64,000 nt of DNA from Calvatia gigantea (lineage: Eukaryota > Basidiomycota > Agaricomycetes > Agaricales > Lycoperdaceae): assembly GCA_025093985.1 (NCBI GenBank), contig JACAAK010000005.1, forward strand, positions 868,001-932,000, given 5' to 3'. Numbering within the stretch: the first letter of the stretch is position 1; every line of letters starts with the position of its first letter. Positions 8,394 through 20,003 of the stretch are shown piece after piece. Under the pieces are notes generated by a model. That model searched no databases, was not told the DNA's origin, and saw only the letters and a program-made list of their open reading frames with translations. Made by a program: the position numbers and the translations under genes.

Positions 8394-11234
8394 GGCCATC
8401 CAGTATGTGGGATTTCTCCAATACGCGACATGCCCTCATTTGACGGGTTCCCATGTTTGATGGACCATGATGTGGTAAACTCGCAGGTGAACATAACCTC
8501 AACTGCGGCCTTCTTGCGACCTTTGTCGTGGATGCCTTCAATTTCTTCTTGGAATCGACCCGCCTCTTTGGAGCCTTCCCAGATGGTATGCCAACCTGCT
8601 CCCTCGTCGTAGTTGCACCAGAACCGGTGACATCCAGTATGTACTCAGCCCTATAGCAAGATTCAACAACGATTTACTTCCATAACTGAGAGGAAACTCA
8701 CGGGTTCTCATCAGGTCCCACTTGCGAGCACAATTTCCACCGAAGTAATCGGTTAGTGTGGTAACGTTGTTCCAAAGTCTCCGAGGGAGACAGTTAGTCC
8801 ACCCTTCTGGAGTAGGACCATGCGGTCGAAGACCTGGAAAGTTCAGCGGATGGCTAGAGGAGGATCAAATGAGTTCTCGAATAAACCGGGGGACATTGTC
8901 ACTGTCACATAGGCCATGCTTCCATAGAATGAAGCGGGGACGATGGCCGGGCCCTCTCAGAATCAAGCCCAGAAACGGATTCGTCGAAGAAGAGCAAGAG
9001 CTTTCGGCTATGAGTCCGGTGTCAGTGGTGCCAAATACTGAATGAATTGTCAGATGGTACCCTGCGAGCTCAACACCAATGGTTGTACGTTTGCGGTGTT
9101 CAATGCCAAGGGAACCGATGGTGGCTTCTGCAAAGCCTTCGAGGCCGTAAATCATTAAGCATTTTTCAACGCTACAAAAAATGGGTGTCAATTGGCAAAG
9201 CGCAAACAGGGGATGAACAAGCTGACCCGGCTTCTTTCTTAGCAATCAGGGCAAAATGAGGTGGATCGAGTTTGACAGAGAACAACAGTGCCTCTCAAAC
9301 AGTGCATTTGGGAACGCGTGTATCCGTCTCCTCCAGTTCCTTGTTTGGCTCGGGTAGGCGTTCCTTCCTTTGTTGTATCCGTTTCTTCGTCACTGGTGAT
9401 CCGAACCTTGTATCCAGGACGGAGGAGAATGACACCACTCTCGTGGTAGGTGGGGGTCGTGAATTCTGTAGAAACAAGGAGAGTCATAAGGGACCCGGTA
9501 CCATAAGCGACGATACCATAGTTCTGTAATGCACCAGCATAAAACCCCAGCCTCGAGCGACGAGATACGACGCAGATGCATACCTTCTAAAACCGGACCA
9601 CGAGAATCTATAAAAAAGGCAGCTACCATCGATGAGGGGTTGTGTGGCCAATGAGCCCACTGCCGTCCATGTTAATTTTCGAACGTGACATTTTCGCAGC
9701 CAGGACCTTGAGGCACAACACCTGGACAAGTCGGAACCCGTTCGCCCTCGAACCTTTGGAGCCGCGACCAGCTGTAAATTGACGATGATAACTGGGAAGG
9801 TGTACCCATAACGCAAAGGCTAGGGAAAATAGAAATCAGGACTGGGAAGGTCCAAGTAACGGATCAGGTGACCTACGTTCCGTTAGATATGTTCAGTAAT
9901 GTAATCAGTGCGATAACTACCAGTGTAAATCGCATGGGTGAGGAAGGGAGAGCCGGAAAATAACTATGCCATCGCATCCGTTGCGAGTAATGCAGCGATC
10001 GCTCCGAACCATCCCTTCAGTTTGAGGCACATCGTAAACGAGAAAACAAGGAGAGTACTGCGAAAAGTCAATCCTAAGGGGCAGTGATCAACCGACGGCT
10101 ATCCGCAAGTTGTGTGTTGGAGTACTCGCTACGGTCCATTAGGGAGCAACCAAGAAGTAAAGGACGATTACGAAAACAATTGTTATGCTGAGAGTAATCG
10201 GCACATCCACACATGTAAGTGCAATAGCCGCATTGCAAGGGCAATAGAGAGTGCCATATTGGACGAAGAACTATGGGGCGGTGGACAAATAGAGCAGGAA
10301 TCTCAGCCATTGTAGTCCAAGGCAGGGAAATGAGCGCTGTGAGTAATTAAAGCGTTAGACGAATTCGTGATAGCCATCTGTCAAAAACTCACAAGAAGGA
10401 CGCCTCCGTGAGAGAAGAACACCGCTGGATTATCTTGCAGGTTGTAGAAAGCGCTCCCCATGATAAGTGCTTGGAGGACGAAAGAACCAAACAAAGCAGG
10501 TCAAAATTTGAGCGCTGAACTATAGAGGTTTGGGCTGGTGGAACGCGTGCGAGAAGGTTCGGTCAATGACGAGAGAATCTCCTCGCTATATTGAGCACGA
10601 CGAATGACGACTAGACTTCTCGGAGTTGGCGGCGCCAACTCCGTCCAACTCGGCAGTCGTTCTCATTTGAAGTTCACGAGCCTGACGTGTGACGAAAATA
10701 TCTTTGACGTCAACTGTGTTGGGTTCCGTTACTGGCTCGAAGAAAAAGGTGTGCCTTCCCGTGGTTGATCGATATCATTGGTAATCTTGCCCGACAAACT
10801 AGCAATAGTGCAGGTTAACCCAGCAGCTAGGTCGAATCCACGCAAGAGCTTGCATTTAGTGTGTGTCGAACACGAAGATCCGAGTCCTTGCAAGGATGCA
10901 ACAAGCATGGTTCAAACATTTATGTGGATGGAAATCGCAAACTTGAAGCGCTCGCAACATCAAAAGTGCCGCAATGATTGGGCGTGGAGAGGTTTGATAA
11001 CGAGTGGGATCATCAACGTTTCAACACCAGTTACCTGAGAGAACAGCCCCAATCCTCCAAAATTGTATTTCCTCCCCAGCACCTCCGTGCGCGTGAGCCA
11101 AAGTTCAGTGCCTCAAAATGATATGCCAGATCCATCAACGTTTCAACGTTCGCCCTTTGCTTATCGCAATTCCTCCCGAGCTTTTTGTGCAGTTTTACAG
11201 CTTCGTCTGCTCTCAGACCCACCCAGCAAGTCAC
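8394..11234 (-). pseudogene. PDR-type ABC transporter pseudogene
   Basis: Fragments of a pleiotropic-drug-resistance ABC transporter can be read in the right order on the reverse strand, in several frames. From high to low coordinate: a segment like the end of the first nucleotide-binding half (near 10.4-10.7 kb, FFSHGGVLL); EIPALFVHRPIVLR (near 10.28 kb); a membrane helix, VDVPITLSITIVFVIVLYF; the YTFPVI and ESGVILLRPG region (9.4-9.8 kb); the second-domain signature GIEHRKRTTIGVELA (near 9.1 kb); FDRMVLLQKGG (near 8.8 kb); and LDVTGSGA with WHTIWEGSKEAGR (8.5-8.65 kb). Stops and frame changes occur throughout, and Walker A and D-loop sequences are not readable. Living relatives export drugs or lipids across the plasma membrane. 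The right boundary is uncertain. Confidence 0.8.
10621..10643. repeat. Perfect 10-bp inverted repeat (hairpin) inside the ABC transporter remnant
   Basis: CGGAGTTGGC, a 3-nt spacer GGC, then its exact reverse complement GCCAACTCCG. It lies in decayed coding sequence between the ABC transporter fragments, with a partial third copy of the arm just downstream (CCAACTC). Confidence 0.7.
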
Positions 11235-11553
11235 TCCGAATCGTAGGATGCCCGATTTTTAAAGGGAAATATCTACATTCATTAAACGCCCCCAACGCCC
11301 CCAATCCGGGTACATATAAACTGTTAGCAGAGGTGGTGCCAATACCTGAAACCAGTGGCCAGACGCGCTACGGCCGGGCTGCAAGCGTGCCATCAGATAC
11401 ACGCTCACAAACTCAGTAATTCTGAATTTCTTGTTGTTCTTTGAATCAACCTTACGATTCCTTACTTCTGCAGTGCCCGTTCTTCCTAATATACCGTAGC
11501 ATTGACGAACGGAGGCTGGAATCCATTCATTCCATAGTGCGCCGGAAGCAATA

Positions 11554-11690
11554 AAAATGCCTATCCACCCCTGTACCTCCCTACTTAAATATACATACTT
11601 ATAAAGAAAAAATATAAGAGGATTAACCTCCCGGATTGGTCCACGATGAAGGAATGTACCCGGGAACGAAGGGATACAGAAATGAAAATA
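11554..11690. repeat. Direct repeat, copy 1, just past the stop of the membrane-protein gene
   Basis: About 137 bp matching 15177-15314 in the same orientation at roughly 85-90 percent identity, including TACATACTTATAAA and CCCGGATTGGTCCACG. It ends 6 bp from the stop codon at 11697-11699, so it is probably the 3' untranslated region and terminator of the reverse-strand gene. Confidence 0.85.
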
Positions 11691-11696
11691 CACTGA

Positions 11697-12922
11697 CTAA
11701 ACGACCGACTCAGAATGGGACATTGGTGGAGAACCCATCACCACCACGGTTGTGGGTGCAGGTACCCGAGACTGAACGCCGCTGACCTCATCAGTGGTTG
11801 TATGTGCACTACGGTTCCATTGTAAGCTCGTGAGTTGTTGTTCTGTCTCCTTGGTCCATCCCCGCCCAACCGCAACACGATAAATGATAAGGAGGTAGGC
11901 AATAACCTGGACACGACAGAAGTGGATAAAAGATCTCATTGCTGTGGTCAACGCACATACCTTGATAGTGGAGTCATTATTCATGAATAGAGGAACACTG
12001 GGACTTCCCACCCCAATCGAAATTGCAGTAGCAGTAGACCAGATAGATTCCAAAGCATAGGATTCAGTCAAGATTGCAATGATGCTCATGTAAGGACTAG
12101 AGGTGTCTGAGGTTCCTGCACTGTAGTGAAGTCCATCATTGCAGATCAGATAACCCAAGTACCTACCCAATATCCTGATGTGGCGCCTTCGTACTAGCAA
12201 AAGGCGGGCAGCTACGAGCCCAGTCACAAGAATCGTAAATGTCGACAGAACAACATAACCTGCAGTTGAAACTGCATTGAACCTCCCGGAAGAGATACCA
12301 AACTCTTCATGTGACAAGAAATTAACCTCAATGCCCGTGAAAGTGTTCAGGCCTAGAATGACATGGGTAGCATCAGGCTGCGTCAAGAGGTACAAAGGTG
12401 ACCGAAAACCACAATCAGCATACCTATGCAAGTGAAAAGGTATAGCAAGGGTGGGATGGTGACTGTTATAGCATATTGTGTCCCACTCCATACTATCCAA
12501 AGGCGCCAGATCTATGAAGGTGGCAAGTTCAATGACACCTAAACCTTATTTCAACCACTGACCTGTATCGCCATTGTCAAGACTTCAACGGTCAAGTCAA
12601 CAATGCAAATTGCCGTCCTCTTTGAACTTAGATATTCCACTGGTCCTCCAGGATAATCGGGATGTTTTATAAATGCTAACTGGCACACCCGTGCACTTAA
12701 TGCAAGGGAGGTTGTTGCGCAAAATAATATAAGAGAAGTGTAGGCCAGTGTGAACTTCGCTTGCTGCCGTTTGTCTAGTTCCTGGAGCTGAAGGTACAAC
12801 AGCCGAGCACAGAGGCAATAAAGCGTGAATACGATGCCATACAGGACTCCAAGGATGGTGGTATTGCTGATTAGATCGAAGGTTTCAAAGAGGGATAATC
12901 CACTCTGAGATTGGGGGCTCAT
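11697..12922 (-). CDS. Seven-helix membrane protein, apparently intact paralog
   Basis: The ATG at 12922 opens exon 1 (12922-12563, 120 codons). It continues through short introns into exons reading IWRLWIVWSGTQYAI, RRRHIRILG, MSIIAILTESYALESIW and VIAYLLIIYRVAVGRGWT, then a hydrophilic tail to the TAG at 11697. An upstream in-frame ATG at 12961 is less likely, because the two pseudogene copies have a stop between it and the conserved start. The order of seven hydrophobic segments and the closing LLIIYRVAxGRxWT motif match a large, uncharacterised family in agaric genomes. The role is unknown; a plasma-membrane sensor is a guess. It is the only copy of three without a frameshift or element insertion. 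Confidence 0.8.
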
Positions 12923-14650
12923 TCTGGGTTGGGGGAGGGCAAATAAGTTATTAACGATCACACAAGTTTGTGCACATATATATATCGTCTTCTCTGATCA
13001 CTAGTTCACAGGTGATGGGCAGGGGTGGTTTGGTGGTTTCAGCGGCACCGGCATTGGGGCGATCATCATACCGGTAGGAACGATGGATGATGAAACATCA
13101 TCCTACTAATTCGTTGGTTGAGCTAACGAATTAAAGCTGTGATGTTGTCCTTCCATTGAGCAAACGTATGGATTTGATCAGCGGAATTGGGTCGGAGTCG
13201 GTCGGCAGTTGGCGGGAAAGACAGAGTCTGGTTTAAGAGGCCTAGGTGGAACACGATCGATAATGAATGTTGGATCTCCGCAGCGATTAGTCTCAGAAAA
13301 TCATGGCGTTGGCGAGAGGTGATTTAGCCTGAACATCCTAACTTGATGAATTACACGTCGTTGTCATTTCCGAACCCCGTGCGACGTCCGGAGGGTAAGA
13401 ACTCCTTATGTTGAACCGTCCGGTTACCGACGATCTGTGGCTAAGAACTTAACGCGATTAGCTGTACCTGGGTAGTGCTTGTTTGGTCTAAATTTTCCAG
13501 AAACCCTGTGTACAGAGGGAGGCGTTCGGAACAGACGGTAGTTCTGGGAGCAACGGGCGAAGGGTGATGTGATGTCGCGCATGCGAGCTGCCCTAAAACA
13601 AGTGTGATTGGACCAATTTGAGCGCAGACTAGAACCTCTGGACTGTGCCGAGGTCAATGTTCAATAAATAGGAACCTGGGAAGCTTTTCTGATGTTCGGC
13701 TCACCGAGGGCTGTTCGCGTAAGATGTTTCTTTCTATAAATGATGAGCCAGGGCCAGGCGAGGTGTGTTGGGCGAGCCGCGGTCAAGGGGGAGGCGAGTT
13801 CGGCGATTGGGCTCTGAGCCACATCAGCGACATGACCTCTCACAACACTGTTAGTGCTTATGCGGCTCGGGGCTCGCGCACTGGCTTTGAAACTTTCTCG
13901 TACCGCCATTCCCTACATATTACCAATGAACCGAGCGGAATAAATTGTACTTCAGCATAGTAGCTGGGTCTCCAGTTCACCGGATAGCGGATTACTCTCA
14001 GGGACAAAGAGAGGAAAGGGGACAACGGTACTGGATGCAGCAGGCAAAGGTCGCTAGGATGTTCAGTACGAGAAGTCAGGATAGTCCAAGCGAGCTGCCC
14101 TCAGAGCAGTAGTCGCACCAACTGACGTTCAAACGGAAACCCCTGGACTATGTCGAGGTAGATGTTCAATGGAAAGTGGGGTATTTCGGGTGTCCAACTG
14201 GCCGAGCGGTCGTTAGCGAAGTTGTCTTGGCCGTAAGAAACTCACTAGATGATTGTCAATAAATCGCCAGAGGCCAGACTACTTATATTGAACGCCAGGT
14301 CTTCTTATGCCACCATGTTTTCTGTTTATTTCGGTCGGTTTGTTTCCTGTGGGTAAGAGTGAGGGGCCATATGGAGCCGGCGGATGGCACATATCTATGT
14401 GCGGTCTTTTGTGTTCGCTAGAGCAGCACTTTCGGGGATTGATCAAGGGAGAATTTGGCCCTAATTGTTTATTGAACGAACCTGGGATGTTGACGACGTA
14501 GCTTCGGGAGTTCCTCGTGGAGCATACGAGCAAGTCAGGCTAGGAATACAGTGAGTGTATTCGGCTACGATGAAGGACCACAGATCGTTCGTGCGTTCAC
14601 CTTGGACTGAGAACTCCCCTTGTGTGTTTGATGTAAGGATTAAGGAGTAC
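12923..14650. repeat. Gene-poor part of the older duplicated block
   Basis: No conserved gene is supported. The sequence upstream of the membrane-protein gene resembles 1819-2696 and 6097-8060, including the TATATATA stretch near 12975, the GATGAAACATCATCCTAC segment near 13089, and the two modules near 13700 and 14203 with the GTTAGCGAAG-type core. It marks an older block duplication in which the 2-kb unit was later copied on one side only. Confidence 0.65.
14279..14533 (-). CDS. Doubtful small ORF, partner of 7658-7975
   Basis: An 84-codon frame sharing PYGPSLLPT, NKPT and INRKHGG with the frame at 7658-7975, while the N-terminal halves differ. There is no recognised domain. It is listed only because the same frame is open in both duplicated blocks and several differences are silent. 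Confidence 0.22.
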   Translation of the reverse strand: MLVCSTRNSRSYVVNIPGSFNKQLGPNSPLINPRKCCSSEHKRPHIDMCHPPAPYGPSLLPTGNKPTEINRKHGGIRRPGVQYK

Positions 14651-15176
14651 AAGGGGGTTAGGAAGGCATATTCCAGGGGTCACCGGTCACCCTCAGCTTT
14701 TTCCCCTTTCTTTACTCCTCTGTCTTCTCTGGACGATAATTGCGGGACGTTGGTGGAGAATTACATAGCCCCGAGGCATGACCTAGAAGTCAGCTTAAGT
14801 TCGGGTTAAGCTAACGGAAAATGAATAACGTTCGGACATATAATAGATATATCAACGACAACAATTTTCGATGGTGGTTGGAGCAACCAGAACCGGGTAA
14901 ATGACTGGTAACTTGGTATGCAGAGGGTGTGGTCGTTGTAATTGCGGTGTGCCCCAGAGGAGCGAGTGCCGAACTGGGTAAGCACAGACACGACGGTGAA
15001 TAATTAATACTCTCGAGTCTGTTTAGTATTGTTTTAATAACTGTACGACACGATTTGTAACGCTGTCTGCCTGACACCTACCCAGTCTTTTGTCCTTTTG
15101 GCATTTTTCGACACAATAACGGTTTCAGTGACAAATGGAGGCCGGAACCCGTCTATTCTATCGCATGTCGAAAGCT

Positions 15177-15314
15177 ATATAAATGCCTATCCATCCCCGT
15201 ATCTCCGTACTTAAGTATACATACTTATAAAAAAAAACTATAAGATGACCAACTGCCCGGATTGGTCCACGGCGAGGGAAGGCACCCGGGAACGAAGGGA
15301 TACAGAGATGAAAA
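15177..15314. repeat. Direct repeat, copy 2, just past the lanosterol synthase stop
   Basis: Matches 11554-11690. It begins about 8 bp beyond the lanosterol synthase stop codon (15323-15325 on the reverse strand), so it should be that gene's 3' untranslated region. Together the two copies bracket the 3.6-kb block containing the intact membrane-protein gene. Confidence 0.85.
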
Positions 15315-15322
15315 TTAGCCAC

Positions 15323-18117
15323 CTAGTGTCCGTTGGATCTATTATTGGTGTGCCCACTCGCAACGTCATGCTTCGCCTTCAACTCCTTCAAATATTGATG
15401 AGCTTTTCCGAGCATCCAAATCGGGAAAGAGAACTTGAAGTTTGGGTATGAAATGGCACAGGTCTTATTGAATACACCTTCAATGGCTTCTTGTGGCCAT
15501 GAACCATTCTATCAAACAAGTTGAGTCGTTTTAGGAAATAAGAAAAATAATGAAACAACGCACGGGAAGCTGGCGAAACATGACGAGCCGTATAGCACGC
15601 TCAATAGGTTCTGCGTGGGGGTATCGAGCGTACATCAGAGCCATAACGGCCCAGCAGGTTTGTACAACTTGGGAATTCTCATGCTCAACCCAAGCGCATT
15701 GCTCGCAGGACTATTCAATTTTTCAATAACTTGCAACCATGCGCAGTTTAAAGCAGGAACATACCTTGTAACTTTCGCCCCAGCCGCCATCGGTGCGCTG
15801 CTTGCTGATCAAAAACTCACACGCTTTTTTCGAATAGTTGCTCGTTTCGTAGGTTTCGCCGACGAGAGAGAGAGATTCAAGTGCAAACTGTGTTGCGTAT
15901 GTGAAACAGATGCCCCAGGAACCTAACCAACCGCCTTCGGGTTTCTGAGCTTCGTGAAGGTACTTGATGGCGTGTTGGATCGTGCGGCTTCATAGGATGT
16001 CAGATATGCATGGTTTGGTGCAGAAGTTGGCTTACGCAATGTCGTTGGGTCGGTAATCCGGATAAATTTTACGGAAAATGGCAAGGGAGGTGATGACGGA
16101 AGTTGTACATTCGGGATACAGATATTCAATCATGATATCACCTGTGATTCTTATGAGCGTGTGCTTAAACACACATGGGTAGCGACTTACCAAAGACCTC
16201 TGCGGGATTCAACCATTCAAGCCATTTAGGCCCTCTAACTGGTTCATAACTAGCGTAACCGCCACTGGGGTTTTGCATGGTCAGAAGAACATCGATGGCG
16301 TCGAACATACGACGATCTGAAATCAGTTTAGGTGTAAAGCTGAAAACAGGCGTGAGACAAGGTTCATGGGCACAGGGAACTACTCACTCAAGATGGTGTT
16401 GCAGGTACATGGTTGCCTTCAGGCCTTCACCAGTACAGTCACTGACGGTGTAACCCTGCTCCTTAGTACTTTTATGTCATTTATCAGCAAGTGCTCGGTT
16501 TCGTCACAAAGAACCATACCTGAAACCCCATGCACCCTTTGTGGTGTGCCTATAGCTGGTGTGATAGTGTTTTGGGTTGTCTCGAATTTGTGCTTCGTCA
16601 AGCCAATGCAGGGCTTTGATCAAGCTCTCCTTGTTCTCGTCTAGATTCGCCAATCCAGTCTCGACTAAGGCCTGAGTAATGAACCCCAAGTCCCAAAGCT
16701 GACTTCCATTGGTTCCGCACATCCGCATACCGTCCTCGCCCAACCACATAAAGTCCTGACGTTTGATTTCGTGCATTTTGTACGCGTAGCTTTCTGGGCC
16801 TTCGGCATGGGCACGAGCGACAAGGTTGAACATTTTTGAGACTGGGCCGAGAGTTTGATAACCGGTGTTTTCGTCTTCATACACGACAAGTTGATAAGCG
16901 TATTTGACGCCTGCAGAACGGAGAGGTGGGATTGTGCATTGTTCATAGGAACTCAGAACGACGTTGATGGCATCAAAGAGTTTGGAGTGAGGCGCATATA
17001 GATCGACCTCGCAAACGTTGTTACATTGGTCTGGCCAATAGATCGAATAATAATCTTGGGTATACAATTCCTGGAGTGAAAATAAAAAGAACATATGATT
17101 AATGAATTGGTGAGATTTTGGTGAGTGTGAGATATACCTGGCGCAAAGCTCGAACAAGATCATTCTCAGGGAATTTATACCTGATACCGTACAGGTAGCT
17201 CATGGGTACATAGACTGTCCGAGTATGAATCCACCACCTGTGAGGGTGGATAGGTAGCCAGTCTGGAAGCAGCCTTCAAGAAACATTAGAAGGTATTTGT
17301 AGAGTCTCTTAGCCGACGACATACCAAAGTTCAGGAGGAACTGGATTATTGCCCTCCCACTCGTAAACATTGAGTAGTGATAACCAGAATTTCCCCCACG
17401 CAGGAATAGCAGCAGCACCGCCTGTCCGTATATTCATAAGCCTGCTAATTGTCAGACTAAATTGTGCGTACCAAGCTTGTGGAGACAGGCGCGCGCCTTC
17501 ACGCAGACGGGATGGTCGGCCTCGACGCCTAGAACACGGAGAGCGGCATAATTGAGACCTGTTCCAAAGCACGTTGACACCCCTTCAACATGTCTATTAC
17601 ATAAGGTCAGTTTGGTCAAATTATTTATGGGCGAAGGCGTATCTCACATGCCCCAACCGCCGTCTTCAGGATGAGCTCGGTTAAACAGGTACCGAATCAT
17701 TTCAAGACGTTCCTCCTCTTTGAAGCTCATCCCCGAGATGTACGAGCCAATAACAAGCCCAGGAAGCAAGAACATGGGACCACCATATTCACCGGCCCAA
17801 TGACCATCGTCAGATTGGAGGTGTTTATAGAATTCATAGCCGTTCTTTGCAGCTTCAAACGCGTCTTTCGCAGGCGGTAAGTCTGGAAGTTCCTGGAGGA
17901 TGTATAAGGTTTTGTGGAAGCAGGACGACCACGGACGTACCATGTCCAACCCGAGCCAGTACTTGTCCACCGAATTCTGAGGCCAAGCCTCGCACTCTTC
18001 GTCAGTCCTGAGGTACTGCCATGTATGTCGGCCTCCGTCGTTGACCAACAGCCTCCAGCGCGAATAATCTGTAAACGGTTTCTCTCCAGAGGGACCAACG
18101 TCGAGCATAGAGTACAT
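15323..18117 (-). CDS. ERG7: Lanosterol synthase (oxidosqualene cyclase)
   Basis: Cyclises 2,3-oxidosqualene to lanosterol, the first ring-forming step of ergosterol synthesis, at the endoplasmic reticulum or lipid droplets. The start at 18117 gives [11 protein letters not shown] then [17 protein letters not shown], in line with the N-termini of known cyclases; an upstream in-frame Met at 18252 would add an unlikely leader. Visible family features are the QW-type repeats (DGGWG, GAWGF, NGSWP), WGLDMVRP-like substrate-channel sequence and the catalytic motif [10 protein letters not shown] near 16440. The C-terminus is [13 protein letters not shown], with the stop at 15323. At least eight introns are present. 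The catalytic Asp and the following Cys are kept; the usual A-E of DCTAE is G-E here. It is divergent with ARP9 (156 bp between starts). Confidence 0.93.
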
Positions 18118-18273
18118 GGCAGATGACTTCAAGGTCAGTTGAATATTGAATGACAGAAGATCATACGAGGATTTAAACGGTGGTGCTAAATGGAGATAGC
18201 CTTGTAAACGCACGGAATCGCACCTCACTCCGAACCCTAACCTTAACATCACAACTGTTGAATCTCTTCCAAC
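18118..18273. promoter_or_regulatory. Short divergent promoter between ERG7 and ARP9, with telobox-like motif
   Basis: Only 156 bp separate the two start codons. The sequence ACCCTAACC at 18234-18242 resembles the telomere-repeat box (AACCCTAA) found in promoters of growth-related fungal genes. No TATA box is obvious. Confidence 0.5.
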
Positions 18274-20003
18274 ATGTCCCTACGCGACGCCAATGTTATT
18301 GTGATTGAGACGGGCAGGACCGTCGTACGAGCGGGACTTGGTCTACACGATCTCTTAAAAACACCAAGTGTTGTGCGTTTTTAAAACATTTTTGATAATC
18401 GTCCAACCACTGAGAGGGAGTGACATACAGGAAATACCCGCACGCGTTGGTCTACGGAGAGGTGCTTCCGGTGATACGAATGCACCAACGCGCGAGGGAA
18501 GTGTTTTCGATCCCGCTAAAGCCTCAAGCAGTCGAGCAACATCTGCTTTGCCACAACCTCTAAAAGCCGCAGTCAACGATTACCTTGTTGGCACACAGCT
18601 GGATGAAGCCCTTGCTGCAGGACAGGACATCATCGTTTCGTGGCCGTTTGAGAAAGGAGATGTCGCAGACTGGGTGCAAGCAGAGGCTATCTGGTACGTG
18701 CACGCGAAAGGGTCCACGAAATTCCATTGATCACGACTTATAAAATCAAAGGAAGTATATTCTCTTCAACCAACTGCAACGACGACGAGTCCAAAATGAA
18801 TCACCCGTGTTGTTGTCCTTTGCCTCCGGACTTTCGCGATCCACGTACGAGCGAATTTGCCAAGTGTTCTTTGAGCGGTTCAATGTCGCCGGATTTGGGA
18901 TTGTCGAACGCCCCATTGCGCAAATGTACGCCGTGAACAGCCTGAGTGGTGTTGTAGTCGACATTGGCGACTGTGAAACCGACATTACTCCCATTTACGA
19001 AGGATTTATCATTCACCGAGCCAAGGCTCGTGTACCTCTGGGACTCAAAGATTGCGAAATCTACCTGGCACACATCTTGCAATCAAACCAAAGCATCGTT
19101 AGCACCCTCTCCCCTCCCGATAACCCCCTCGATCCGGAGGCATTACACGAAAAGCTGCTACAACTTGCCAAACAGCTATGGAAGGAGGGTTATATCAAAG
19201 TACCTTCCGACGGCGAAACAGCCATCCCAGATGACGAAGGTGTGACCGACATTGCCGCTATCGTAGTAGCGGGCAAGGAAAAGGCCGTGATAGAAAGTGG
19301 GATGAAGAAAAAAGCTACAGCAAAGGCAACCGCCGCAGAGCTGGCTCGCGCTCGTGAAATTGAGGCAATGGATCTGGTAACAGTACAATTCGGTTCGCAT
19401 TCACTCACCCTTGGGAAAGAACGTCACAGAATGTGCGAGCCGCTCTTTGACCCAAGGCTATTGAACGGTTTGAGTGGGGTTTCATTACGCGAGGACGATG
19501 ATGTTGTCCGGCCGTTGCAAGACATTGTTGCGCACGCGGTCAACTTAACAGATATCGACTACCGGGCGTACATTTGGCAAGGATTGGCTGTCACAGGCGA
19601 TGTAACACGGCACGTTAAGGGTATGTGGTTCCCTCTACGATGTATAAACGGTGATCTAATATACCCTTTCTCCAGGTATTGGACTTGCTCTACAATCGAG
19701 ATTGGCACCATATTTGTACAGCCCCGAAGCTTCGATGGACATCCAACCTCGCTCTGTCCGCATCCTTAATGTCCCCGAATATTACGCAGAGTATCGCGAA
19801 ACGGGGAATGGCTACGCTGCGTTCCTAGGCTCCAGTATCACTGCTAAGGTTAATTTTTGCTATCCAATCACCGACCACAACAAAACTAATAGTTTTGAAA
19901 GATCATCTTCAACGAAAGCGGTGGGAGGAATTACGTGTCAAAATCGGAATACGCAAATAGAGGACCTCATGCTATCATCGACATGACACCTACGCTATTA
20001 TGA
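18274..20003 (+). CDS. ARP9: Actin-related protein, Arp9-like
   Basis: A nuclear actin-related subunit of SWI/SNF- and RSC-type chromatin remodellers in fungi. Five exons can be placed: 18274-18372, 18431-18693, 18752-19620, 19676-19848 and 19902-20003. They join cleanly in frame to 501 residues with GT-AG borders. The protein starts [21 protein letters not shown], an actin-fold phosphate-1-like strand. It contains [18 protein letters not shown] (phosphate-2-like) and ends with [24 protein letters not shown] and [13 protein letters not shown]. Charged insertions around residues 240-300 and the degenerate nucleotide loops fit an Arp rather than actin. The choice of Arp9 over other Arps rests on the C-terminal motif and is less certain than the Arp assignment. 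Confidence 0.82.

Noticed and set aside
14203..14260. tRNA gene suggested by TGGCCGAGCGG, a good A-box match
   Set aside because: No B-box (GGTTCGANTCC-like) follows at the right distance and no acceptor stem pairs. The match is part of the repeated module.
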